From assembly GCA_964385405.1 (NCBI GenBank), contig CAYLOT010000034.1, positions 1 through 13,452 on the forward strand: DNA of 13,452 nt, read 5' to 3'. A program made the position numbers and the translations under genes. The notes beneath the pieces were generated by a model that saw nothing but the letters and a program-made list of their open reading frames with translations, was not told the origin of the DNA and searched no databases. Positions 1 through 7,287 of this stretch are shown here, in pieces. The stretch's first letter is position 1; each line of letters opens with the position of its first letter. The DNA comes from CAIZGX01 sp964385405 (GTDB lineage Bacteria; Bacteroidota; Bacteroidia; Flavobacteriales_D; Sanyastnellaceae).

Positions 1-2493
1 CAAGATAGTTCCAATTTGAGTGGAAGCATCACGAACATAAGAAGCCTGTTGAAGGACACGACCGTTTACATTGAGTGTTTGACGAGGACCAATCTTTTGA
101 GACCAATTCGCATCGAATTGTATAAACTCTCTGCTGTAATTAGAAACTAAGCTCTCATCAACGGTATTGATGTTAAACGTATTTCTCATCCATTGGAATT
201 GATAAGCCAAAGCTAGTTTAACAATAGTTCCTTTATTGAAATTCGATGGTTTGTTGCGAAAAGTGTAAGCTACATAAGGCTTAAACAACATATAACTATC
301 ATATGAATTACTCACCTCTGTTGAGTAATCGTCCATTCCAAATCGTTGAACTTGGGTTCCAGCTGTGAAATTCAATTTGTGGTAAGCAACGCTCGCAAAT
401 CCGTTTACCGCTTTTCTCTTGAAGCTATATAGCGGAGAAACATTCCATTCAAAATTCTTGCGAAGAATTTGCTTGTTGTGAAGGTTCACGCCGATCATGC
501 TTCCATCGTGCACATTGTACGCATACATTGGTAGGTAGAACAACTCTGTTTGTTTTGGATTGTCAATGCTTGAGAAGAACTTCACTTTAACAGGTTCAAC
601 TTTCTTGAATAGGCCTGAACTTCTCATGGTATTGTTCTCTCTGTTTACTTCAGGGATTACGCCTTCAGGATCGATGGTGTATACTGAAGAGCTTGGAGCT
701 GTTATCCAAATCGATTTCCCTGGCGCAATAGCTTCCTTCGTCCAGATTGGAGTTTTACTTCCGTTAGTACCAATCGACACTGCACCTGCCGCATAGCCGT
801 TATTCTTTACCTTCACTCTTGAATTTCCAGGTTCAACGGTATTTTGTTTTATGCGCGTAATGCTGAAATCGATCTTATCCGTGGTTTTAATTAATTCATT
901 GAAGAACCAATCGAGCTTTTGCCCCGTAGTTTCTTCAAATACCGCTTGAAGATCTTCCGGTTGCGGGTGTTTGAATTTCCACTTTTCGAAATAATTGTGC
1001 ATGCACTGATCGAACAACGGTTCGCCTAAATACCCTTTCAAATAATAGAACAGCAAGGCCGTCTTCTTGTATACGATTCCACCGTAGTTGATTTCGGTGA
1101 AGTTGTCTGAGTGGCATTGCAAAGGTTGATCGAGGTTTTGAGAAGCCGAGATCAAATAAGACAATTCACTCAATGAACGTTGAGAAAAATCTGACAAACC
1201 TAATTTCTTATCCAATCCACCAATTCCAATGGCGGCTCCCAATGAAGCATTGGGGTATTTCGTATCCATGTATCGGTCTTCGTTGAACGAGTTCAATCCT
1301 TCGTCCATCCATGCATTATCACGCTCGTTGCTTCCTAAAATTCCGTAGAACCAGTTGTGTCCAACTTCGTGCATGATCACTGTTTCAAGAGATCTCTCGC
1401 TTCCTACAGAACCAATTACCGTCACATTCGGATACTCCATTCCGCCACCTGCGCTTATGGTTCCGTCTACTGCGGTTACTTGATTGTACGGATAGTCGCC
1501 GTTCCACAAAGAATAGTAATAGATTGCATCATGTAAATACTCTGAAGACTTGGCCCAAAGATTCGCGCTTTCAGGAGTGAACAATGCCCAAGTAGTCACC
1601 TGATTTTTATTTGCAGGGGTTTCAACATTTCCTTTTAAAACAATCCAACGCTTGTCTGCGAACCATCCGAAGTCGTGCACGCGTGATTGTGTGTAGCGTA
1701 CTGTTTTCCACTCTTTCGAAGAAGCTGGAAATTCATTCAAGTCAGCACTCAACGAATTAACATCAATTGAAGCCTTTGCAACTTTTTCCATTCCCATTGA
1801 AGCCTGCTCATTCATGAATTCAACTTCTGAAGGAGTTTGACAATCTCCGGTTGCACCTATGATGTAGTTCTTCGGAAGCGTAATGCTCACGTCGTATGAA
1901 CCGAACTCGCTGTAGAACTCTCCTTGCGTTAAGTAAGGCATTTGGTGCCATCCGTTTCTATCGTAAACCGCAGGTTTTGGATACCATTGCGTAATTTGAA
2001 AACTTTGTCCAATGTGACCCAAACGCGAAATACTTCCACTTGGAATCTTCACACGGAAAGGCGTTGTGATGGTAATGCTTTGCCCCGGTTGAAGTGGAGA
2101 AGCCAATATTAATTTACAGATATCTATGTTTTCGCCATCGTATTCCCATGTAGCTTTCACTCCGTTTATTTTGAAATCAAGCGAATCAATGTATCCTTTG
2201 TTTTCTGCCAACGTGGTGAACAAAACGAAATTGCGGTTGCGTGCAAGTTGTTTCGCAAGGGCCGTGTTTCTATTCTTGTATGCATTTGGCCAAATGTGCA
2301 TGTATATTTCATTCAATGCTTCGGGACAGTTGTTGGTGTAAACCAATTCTTCGTTACCATAGAGCATGTTGCGTTCGTCGTCGAGCTTTACATCGATTTT
2401 GAATTTAACATCTTGCTGGAAATAGGGTCTGCTCTGAGCAAAAGAGGCTACACTCATTCCCAATACGATAAAAGCTAATGCGATTTTTTTCAT
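1..2493 (-). CDS. M1 family metallopeptidase with C-terminal beta-barrel-like region (3' end beyond window)
   Basis: This reading frame is open from the ATG at 2491-2493 to the left window edge, giving 831 residues without a stop, so the C-terminus is missing. Residues 1-20 form a signal peptide (MKKIALAFIVLGMSVASFAQ), so the protein is exported. The gluzincin site is complete: GGGMEYP at 349-355 (the GxMEN-like substrate loop), HEVGH at 375-379, and the third zinc ligand E398 exactly 18 residues after H379. A Tyr-rich segment (NYGGIVYKKTA) follows and may supply the catalytic Tyr. After the catalytic and helical part comes a small beta-rich stretch ending near PEVNRENN. From about residue 645 to the edge, many short stretches alternate aromatic and polar residues, as in outer-membrane beta strands. 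The family removes N-terminal residues from peptides; I infer attachment to the outer membrane. It is last in the visible minus-strand run, 41 bases after the TlpA-like gene, with no terminator between. The M1 call is very secure; the barrel is inference. Confidence 0.93.
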   Translation of the reverse strand, partial: MKKIALAFIVLGMSVASFAQSRPYFQQDVKFKIDVKLDDERNMLYGNEELVYTNNCPEALNEIYMHIWPNAYKNRNTALAKQLARNRNFVLFTTLAENKGYIDSLDFKINGVKATWEYDGENIDICKLILASPLQPGQSITITTPFRVKIPSGSISRLGHIGQSFQITQWYPKPAVYDRNGWHQMPYLTQGEFYSEFGSYDVSITLPKNYIIGATGDCQTPSEVEFMNEQASMGMEKVAKASIDVNSLSADLNEFPASSKEWKTVRYTQSRVHDFGWFADKRWIVLKGNVETPANKNQVTTWALFTPESANLWAKSSEYLHDAIYYYSLWNGDYPYNQVTAVDGTISAGGGMEYPNVTVIGSVGSERSLETVIMHEVGHNWFYGILGSNERDNAWMDEGLNSFNEDRYMDTKYPNASLGAAIGIGGLDKKLGLSDFSQRSLSELSYLISASQNLDQPLQCHSDNFTEINYGGIVYKKTALLFYYLKGYLGEPLFDQCMHNYFEKWKFKHPQPEDLQAVFEETTGQKLDWFFNELIKTTDKIDFSITRIKQNTVEPGNSRVKVKNNGYAAGAVSIGTNGSKTPIWTKEAIAPGKSIWITAPSSSVYTIDPEGVIPEVNRENNTMRSSGLFKKVEPVKVKFFSSIDNPKQTELFYLPMYAYNVHDGSMIGVNLHNKQILRKNFEWNVSPLYSFKRKAVNGFASVAYHKLNFTAGTQVQRFGMDDYSTEVSNSYDSYMLFKPYVAYTFRNKPSNFNKGTIVKLALAYQFQWMRNTFNINTVDESLVSNYSREFIQFDANWSQKIGPRQTLNVNGRVLQQASYVRDASTQIGTIL

Positions 2494-2534
2494 GTTGAAT
2501 TTATTACTTCGACGAATAATGATATCTGTAGTTA

Positions 2535-3677
2535 CTATAATCCTAATTTTTTCAATTCACTTTCTAATCCACCACCGCGAAGCGATTCGCCCATGGCCAC
2601 TATCTTTCCTTCCTTGTCAATTAATACCGGAAAAGGAATACTCTCAATTTCATACAACGGAACAACTGAAGAGCGCCATCCGCCTAAATCTGAAACGTGA
2701 TTCTTCCAAATCAAACCATCTTTTTTAATGGCTGCTTCCCAAGCTGCTTTGTTTTCATCCAATGAAACAGAGAATACATCGAATCCCTTCGAAGCGTATT
2801 TGTTATACACTGCAACGACATTCGGATTTTCTTTTCTGCACGGTCCGCACCATGAAGCCCAGAAATCAAGAAGAACTACTTTTCCCCGAAGACTGCTCAA
2901 TGCTTTTGTCTCACCCGTTGGTTCTGGAAGTGTAATTTCCGAAGCCATTTTCCCTATTGCAACATTCGAGTTGGAAGCTGCGCTTGAACTGCTTGCGTTT
3001 TTAATTTGTCCAACTAATTTCTCCAATGATTTATATGCAGCCATATTTCCGCAGGTAGGCTTGGTGTCAGTTAAAACACGCTGATACCAAATGAAATCAA
3101 AACGCGGATCGAGGTTTTGAACAACCGAAATAGCGAGTAAACTTGCCGAGTGTTTCTCCAACCATCCTTTTACAAAGGCGTTGGCTTCTTTCTGTGCTGA
3201 ATTGAATTGAGCTGTCCACTTCGCTACCCATTGTGAACTGTCTAGGCCAGGATCGGTTGATGGGCGATTGATTTGTGCTTGAGCCTCTGCAAGCTTTGTC
3301 ATAAGTGGTTCCCATTTCTTTACCAAGTCCATATATTCAACTGTTTGAGGAGAACCTTCAACTTTTGCGTTGCTCAAATTTGCAAATTCAGCGGTTATTT
3401 CAACGTGTTCTGAACTATCAGTTATGAGTTGAAGAAAATTCCCTTCTTTGAAATAGATTCGGTAAAAGTCTAAAGGAAGGTTTCTGTGCGATTTCAAAGT
3501 GAAGCTTCCATCTGAGCCAACAACGGTACTATCGATAGGCAGAATTTTATCGTCTGAAAGCGATTCCAAATAAATCGTTTTTCCTGCTGCACCAGTGATT
3601 ACTCCGGAAATGGAATTAGCCTCTCCGCAAGAAGACAACGCAACAGCACCTATGAGTATGAAGAAAATTTTTCTCAT
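2535..3677 (-). CDS. TlpA/ResA-like thioredoxin-fold lipoprotein with DUF4369-like N-terminus
   Basis: This is a 380-residue envelope thiol-disulfide protein. The N-terminus MRKIFFILIGAVALSSC has a lipobox ending at C17, so the mature protein should be a lipoprotein facing the periplasm. Residues 20-115 form a beta-rich region (GVITGAAGKTIYLESL...) of the DUF4369 kind often found ahead of thioredoxin domains in Bacteroidota. A helical linker spans about 115-235. The C-terminal TlpA/AhpC-TSA domain (about 240-380) has the redox motif WCGPC at 276-280 within DFWASWCGPC, and the expected cis-Pro near P348 (SIPFPVLID). The family reduces or exchanges disulfides of exported proteins, for example in cytochrome c maturation or oxidative stress; the partner cannot be told here. 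Its start codon overlaps the gatB stop by 4 bases (ATGA), so translation is probably coupled. Family assignment is secure; the physiological role is not. Confidence 0.93.
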   Translation of the reverse strand: MRKIFFILIGAVALSSCGEANSISGVITGAAGKTIYLESLSDDKILPIDSTVVGSDGSFTLKSHRNLPLDFYRIYFKEGNFLQLITDSSEHVEITAEFANLSNAKVEGSPQTVEYMDLVKKWEPLMTKLAEAQAQINRPSTDPGLDSSQWVAKWTAQFNSAQKEANAFVKGWLEKHSASLLAISVVQNLDPRFDFIWYQRVLTDTKPTCGNMAAYKSLEKLVGQIKNASSSSAASNSNVAIGKMASEITLPEPTGETKALSSLRGKVVLLDFWASWCGPCRKENPNVVAVYNKYASKGFDVFSVSLDENKAAWEAAIKKDGLIWKNHVSDLGGWRSSVVPLYEIESIPFPVLIDKEGKIVAMGESLRGGGLESELKKLGL

Positions 3678-5131
3678 TGATCTAATAATTGTTGAATGAG
3701 TGTTGAAGCCGTTTTAGGATTGGCCTTTCCTCCACTCTTTTTCATTAATTCGCCCATGAATAAACCTAGCATTCCTTTGTTACCGGCCTTGTATGCAGCT
3801 ACCTTGTCTGGCCAAGAAGCCAAAATCTCTTGAGCTATTTGCTTAATGCTATCTTCATCGGCATCTTGAATCAAGTTCAATTCAGAAGCAACATCTTCAG
3901 CCATTTTCGACGAGTGATTGGCTAAAGCCGGAAGAATTTTTTCTGCTGCAGTAGAGCTTGAAACTTTTCCAGCATCTACTAAATTGATGATGCTCGCGAG
4001 TTGCTCGGGTGTGAACGGACTCTGTTCAATTTCGAGAGCTTGCTCTTTTAAGTAACCTTTAACAGGCCCCATTAACCAGTTACATGCTGCCTTGTAGTTG
4101 GTAGTTTTGGAAATAATACGTTCGTAATAAAGTGCTATTTCCTTCTCACTTGTCAAAACATTCGAATCGTACTCGGAAAGTTTGAATTCATTCAAATACT
4201 TATGCAACAATTCTTTTGGAAGCGGTGGCATTGAAGAGTGAATACGTTGAATATGCTCTTCGGTGATAACCACTGGCGGAAGATCAGGCTCTGGGAAATA
4301 ACGATAATCTTGAGCATCTTCTTTACTGCGAAGCAAAGAAGTAGTTCCGTCTGCAGCGTTGAAGCTGCGCGTCTCTTGGTTGATCGTTCCACCTGCTTCG
4401 ATGATATCGATTTGACGCTTCATTTCGTGTTCGATAGCACGTTGCACATTTCGAATCGAGTTCATGTTCTTCACCTCGCAGCGCGTTCCGAATTCAGAAG
4501 CGCCTTTCTTTCGAACTGAAATATTTGCATCGCAACGAAGCGAGCCTTCCTCCATATTACCGTCACAGATATCTAAGTAGCGAACAAGCTTTCTAATTTC
4601 AGTCAGATACAAATACGCTTCACGTGAAGTACGCATATCTGGTTCAGAAACAACTTCAATCAATGGAACACCCGCACGATTCAAATCGACAAGCGTGTCG
4701 AATGGATCTTGGTCGTGCATGCTTTTTCCTGCATCTTCTTCCAAGTGGGCGCGCGTAATTCCAATGCGCTTCTCCGAACCGTCGTCTTCACGAATGATAA
4801 TTTCCCCGCCTGTACAAATAGGCGTTTTATCTTGTGTAATCTGATATCCTTTCGGTAAATCGGCGTAGAAATAATTCTTGCGCGCGAAAAATACAGGGGT
4901 ATTAATTTGCATGTTTGTCGCCAAGGCCAACTTAATCGCGAAGTCTATCGACTGCGTATTTACTTTAGGCAACGTGCCCGGATGTCCCAATGTGATTGGA
5001 GAAACCAAGGTGTTTGGCAGTGCTCCGAAGAGATTCGCATCTGAGGCATATGCTTTCGATGCAGTCTTCAGCTGCATGTGGACCTCAAGTCCGACTACCA
5101 ATTCGTATTGATCGTATACAGAGTGTTCCAT
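3674..5131 (-). CDS. gatB: Asp-tRNA(Asn)/Glu-tRNA(Gln) amidotransferase subunit B
   Basis: GatB is the kinase/transferase subunit of the cytoplasmic GatCAB complex. The complex converts Glu-tRNA(Gln) to Gln-tRNA(Gln), and in many bacteria Asp-tRNA(Asn) to Asn-tRNA(Asn). The 485 residues match the full family length. Signatures include YELVVGLEVHMQL (9-21), FGALPNT (35-41), LGHPGTLPKVN (48-58), KNYFYADLPKGYQITQ and GSLRCDANISVR. The YqeY-like tail ends with GNKGMLGLFMGELMKKSGGKANP. The cysteines that many GatB proteins use for zinc (CxC before FGAxPN, and CPxC after it) are absent: A29, D31, S44 and T47 stand at those positions. I believe this is common in Bacteroidota GatB rather than damage. 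gatA and gatC are not in the window. The start ATG directly abuts the lpxK stop (TAAATG), and the stop overlaps the next gene's start. Confidence 0.97.
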   Translation of the reverse strand: MEHSVYDQYELVVGLEVHMQLKTASKAYASDANLFGALPNTLVSPITLGHPGTLPKVNTQSIDFAIKLALATNMQINTPVFFARKNYFYADLPKGYQITQDKTPICTGGEIIIREDDGSEKRIGITRAHLEEDAGKSMHDQDPFDTLVDLNRAGVPLIEVVSEPDMRTSREAYLYLTEIRKLVRYLDICDGNMEEGSLRCDANISVRKKGASEFGTRCEVKNMNSIRNVQRAIEHEMKRQIDIIEAGGTINQETRSFNAADGTTSLLRSKEDAQDYRYFPEPDLPPVVITEEHIQRIHSSMPPLPKELLHKYLNEFKLSEYDSNVLTSEKEIALYYERIISKTTNYKAACNWLMGPVKGYLKEQALEIEQSPFTPEQLASIINLVDAGKVSSSTAAEKILPALANHSSKMAEDVASELNLIQDADEDSIKQIAQEILASWPDKVAAYKAGNKGMLGLFMGELMKKSGGKANPKTASTLIQQLLDQ

Positions 5132-6157
5132 TTATTTCTTTACTTCATTTACAGCATTTAGCAACGCTGCTTCACCTGCGATAAATTTTATTTTCATTCG
5201 AAGAAAATACAAAGGAAGTTCTTCAAATCCCTTGATGTTCTTGCATTTCACCACATCTTTTTCTGTGGTTAAGAGCACTGTATTTTCCTGTCCAAAGTTA
5301 ATCCATTCTTGTCGAATGCGCGACACATCTTGCGAGGTGTATTCGTGATGGTCTGGCAATGCCATTTCAATAGTGGCCACACTCCTATTTCTTCCTTCTA
5401 AAAAGAATGGAATCGGGTTGGCTAGTCCAGCAAAACAGACGCTGCGCATATTGCTGTTCCACGGATTCATATGACTGAACGCTGGGTCTGGTATACCATA
5501 TTCAATTGTGGTGAAAGCCAACACCTGATTTTCGTTCAACTTCAATTCAAACTTTATTTTTTCTCGTTCTTCTTCCGAAAGACCTTCAGGACATTTGGTC
5601 ACAACTATTGCATTGGCAGATTGTGCTCTTTTTTTCAAGTCGCGCAAACCTCCTACAGGAAACAAATGATCGTTCACAAATAAGTCGTTGTAGGTGGTTA
5701 GTAGAATTGAAAAATCGGGATTCAATTTTCTATGTTGAAAGGCATCGTCTAAAATAACTTGCTGAATTTGCGGAAAGACTTGTTTCAATTGATAAATTCC
5801 TGAAAGTCTTTTTTCTGAAACAGCCCCCATTAAAAGTTGGAAATGATTTCGGACCACTGCGGGTTCATCTCCAATTTCCGAAACATCAGAATCATCGGTT
5901 ATTAATTGAAATCCTTTTGTTTTGCGCCCATATCCGCGAGAAACGAATCCGGTTATCGAAGCGTCTAACTTTTCAATCAACCATATGGCGAATGGCGTCT
6001 TACCGGTTCCTCCTATTTTCAAATTTCCAATAACAATGGATGGAACTACTGCTTTTTTCGAACTTAAAATTCCAACCGAAAATAAAAAATGACGGAAGTA
6101 CAGAATGCTTCCTAAAAGAAAAGAAAAAGGCCAAAGAGTTGCTCTGAATAAACGCAT
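5132..6157 (-). CDS. lpxK: Tetraacyldisaccharide 4'-kinase (lipid A biosynthesis)
   Basis: LpxK phosphorylates the 4' position of the tetraacylated disaccharide precursor to give lipid IVA. It acts at the cytoplasmic face of the inner membrane. The 341 residues fit the family. A hydrophobic N-terminal segment (about 8-30) is the usual membrane anchor. The P-loop GNLKIGGTGKTP lies at 44-55, followed by SRGYGRK (73-79), GDEP (96-99) and LDDAFQHRKL (136-145), all LpxK hallmarks. FPVGGLRD (166-173) corresponds to the family's PAGPLRE-like loop. The ATG at 6155-6157 is the natural start, since it gives the standard MRLFRATLWP-type N-terminus. It is the first gene of the visible minus-strand run and its stop codon is immediately followed by the gatB start. 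Its promoter must lie within or beyond the 31-base gap to the divergent Nif3 gene, so the two control regions probably overlap. Presence of lpxK implies an LPS-bearing outer membrane. Confidence 0.97.
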   Translation of the reverse strand: MRLFRATLWPFSFLLGSILYFRHFLFSVGILSSKKAVVPSIVIGNLKIGGTGKTPFAIWLIEKLDASITGFVSRGYGRKTKGFQLITDDSDVSEIGDEPAVVRNHFQLLMGAVSEKRLSGIYQLKQVFPQIQQVILDDAFQHRKLNPDFSILLTTYNDLFVNDHLFPVGGLRDLKKRAQSANAIVVTKCPEGLSEEEREKIKFELKLNENQVLAFTTIEYGIPDPAFSHMNPWNSNMRSVCFAGLANPIPFFLEGRNRSVATIEMALPDHHEYTSQDVSRIRQEWINFGQENTVLLTTEKDVVKCKNIKGFEELPLYFLRMKIKFIAGEAALLNAVNEVKK

Positions 6158-6188
6158 CGGTGTAACTTGGCTGCAAGTTAGATTAAAA
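6158..6188. promoter_or_regulatory. 31-base divergent intergenic region between lpxK and the Nif3-like gene
   Basis: The start codons of two divergent genes are separated by only 31 bases, so at least one promoter must lie partly in coding sequence. On the plus strand, TAACTTGG at 6163-6170 fits the Bacteroidota -7 element TAnnTTTG at five of six fixed bases. A TTG at 6139-6141 lies 21 bases upstream of it, inside the lpxK 5' end, at a fitting distance for the -33 element. No clear minus-strand match is visible. This is a weak motif match only. Confidence 0.3.
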
Positions 6189-7283
6189 ATGCGTATTCAA
6201 GAAGTCATTTCCTATTTAGAACAATGGGCTCCGCCGATTATACAAGAGTCGTACGACAATTCTGGATTGTTGGTTGGAAATAAACAAAACGAAATCACCA
6301 ACGTATTAGTTAGCCTCGATTGCACCGAAGAAGTTGTTGAAGAGGCCATTGCGAAGAATTGTAATCTAATTATCTCGCACCATCCGATTGTTTTCAAAGG
6401 TTTGAAGCGCTTTACTGGCGCGGATTACGTTCAGCGGACTATTATAAAAGCCATTCAAAACAACATTGCTTTGTATGCGATTCACACCAATCTCGACAAT
6501 ACCATTGAAGGTGTAAATGGGGAAATTGCGAAACGTCTTGGATTGAAGAATGTTCGTCCGCTTGTTGCGCTAAACGGACATCTGCTTCAATTGACTGTTT
6601 TTGTTCCGAATAATCATTTTGAAAAAGTTCGAACGGCATTGTTCAATGCCGGTGCCGGAGCTTTGGGCAATTATATCGAATGTGGATTTTCAGTAGTTGG
6701 AAATGGAAGTTTCAAACCTGAGAATGGAGCACAACCGTTTGAGGGAACACCTGGAATTAGATCAGAAATTGAAGAAATTCGTTTTGAAGTTATTTTGCCA
6801 AGTTGGAAAAAACCCGAGGTACAGCTTGCGCTCTTCCAATCACATCCGTATGAAGAAATTGCGCACAATTGGCAAATTCTTGAAAACGCTCTTTCTCAGT
6901 TTGGAAGCGGAGCCATTGGAGAATTAGAGATTCCAATGAAATTAAGTGACTGTTTAGGTAAATTGAAGAAAGAATTTAATAATCAATGTATTAAGTATAC
7001 TCAATCGAATAAATTGTCGATTCAAAAAATTGCGGTTTGTGGAGGAAGTGGCCAGTTTTTACTTCGCGCAGCGAAAGCCCAAGGAGCCGATGTTTTTATT
7101 ACGTCAGACGTGAAATATCACGAGTTTTTCGATGCGGAAGGACAGTTATCGTTTATTGATATTGGACATTTTGAAAGCGAACAGTTTACAATTGAGTTGA
7201 TTCATGCTAAAATCACTGAAAAATTTCGTACATTCGCGGTCCACAAAACGGGTGTAATGACGAACCCCGTTCTCTATTACTGA
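6189..7283 (+). CDS. Nif3-like dinuclear metal center protein (DUF34/YqfO type with central insert)
   Basis: This is a Nif3/DUF34-family protein, which binds a pair of metal ions and usually forms a hexameric ring. Its biochemical role is not settled; GTP cyclohydrolase-like and metal-related functions have been proposed. I chose the ATG at 6189, giving 364 residues, because MRIQEVISYLEQWAPP is the typical family N-terminus. The frame stays open upstream to an ATG at 6105, but those 28 extra residues lie antisense to the lpxK 5' end and look non-native. Metal-site motifs are ISHHPIVFKG (62-71, H64 and H65), IHTNLD (98-103, H99 and D103), TSDVKYHEFFDA (305-316) and DIGHFESE (324-331, H327 and E331). 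Residues about 125-235 form the PII/CutA-like insert of the long YqfO-type members, with SHPYEEIAHNW near its end. It precedes the coiled-coil zinc-ribbon-family gene by 4 bases, a pairing I recall as common among bacteria. Confidence 0.95.
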   Translation: MRIQEVISYLEQWAPPIIQESYDNSGLLVGNKQNEITNVLVSLDCTEEVVEEAIAKNCNLIISHHPIVFKGLKRFTGADYVQRTIIKAIQNNIALYAIHTNLDNTIEGVNGEIAKRLGLKNVRPLVALNGHLLQLTVFVPNNHFEKVRTALFNAGAGALGNYIECGFSVVGNGSFKPENGAQPFEGTPGIRSEIEEIRFEVILPSWKKPEVQLALFQSHPYEEIAHNWQILENALSQFGSGAIGELEIPMKLSDCLGKLKKEFNNQCIKYTQSNKLSIQKIAVCGGSGQFLLRAAKAQGADVFITSDVKYHEFFDAEGQLSFIDIGHFESEQFTIELIHAKITEKFRTFAVHKTGVMTNPVLYY

Positions 7284-7287
7284 CATT

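Noticed and set aside
560..796. Plus-strand open frame of 78 codons near the left edge
   Set aside because: It is antisense to the M1 peptidase frame, which is continuous for 831 codons across this stretch and has clear family motifs.
2502..2520. Imperfect palindrome (ATTACTTCG / CGAATAAT) in the 41-base gap before the M1 peptidase start
   Set aside because: The stem is short with a bulge and a tiny loop, and no T run follows, so it is neither a credible terminator nor a clear operator.
2728..3084. Plus-strand open frame of 118 codons
   Set aside because: It lies wholly antisense to the TlpA-like gene, shows no protein-like pattern, and reads as the reverse of the WCGPC-domain coding region.
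6105..6188. 28-codon upstream extension of the Nif3-like gene
   Set aside because: It lies antisense to the lpxK start, and the family-typical N-terminus MRIQEVISYLEQW begins at 6189.
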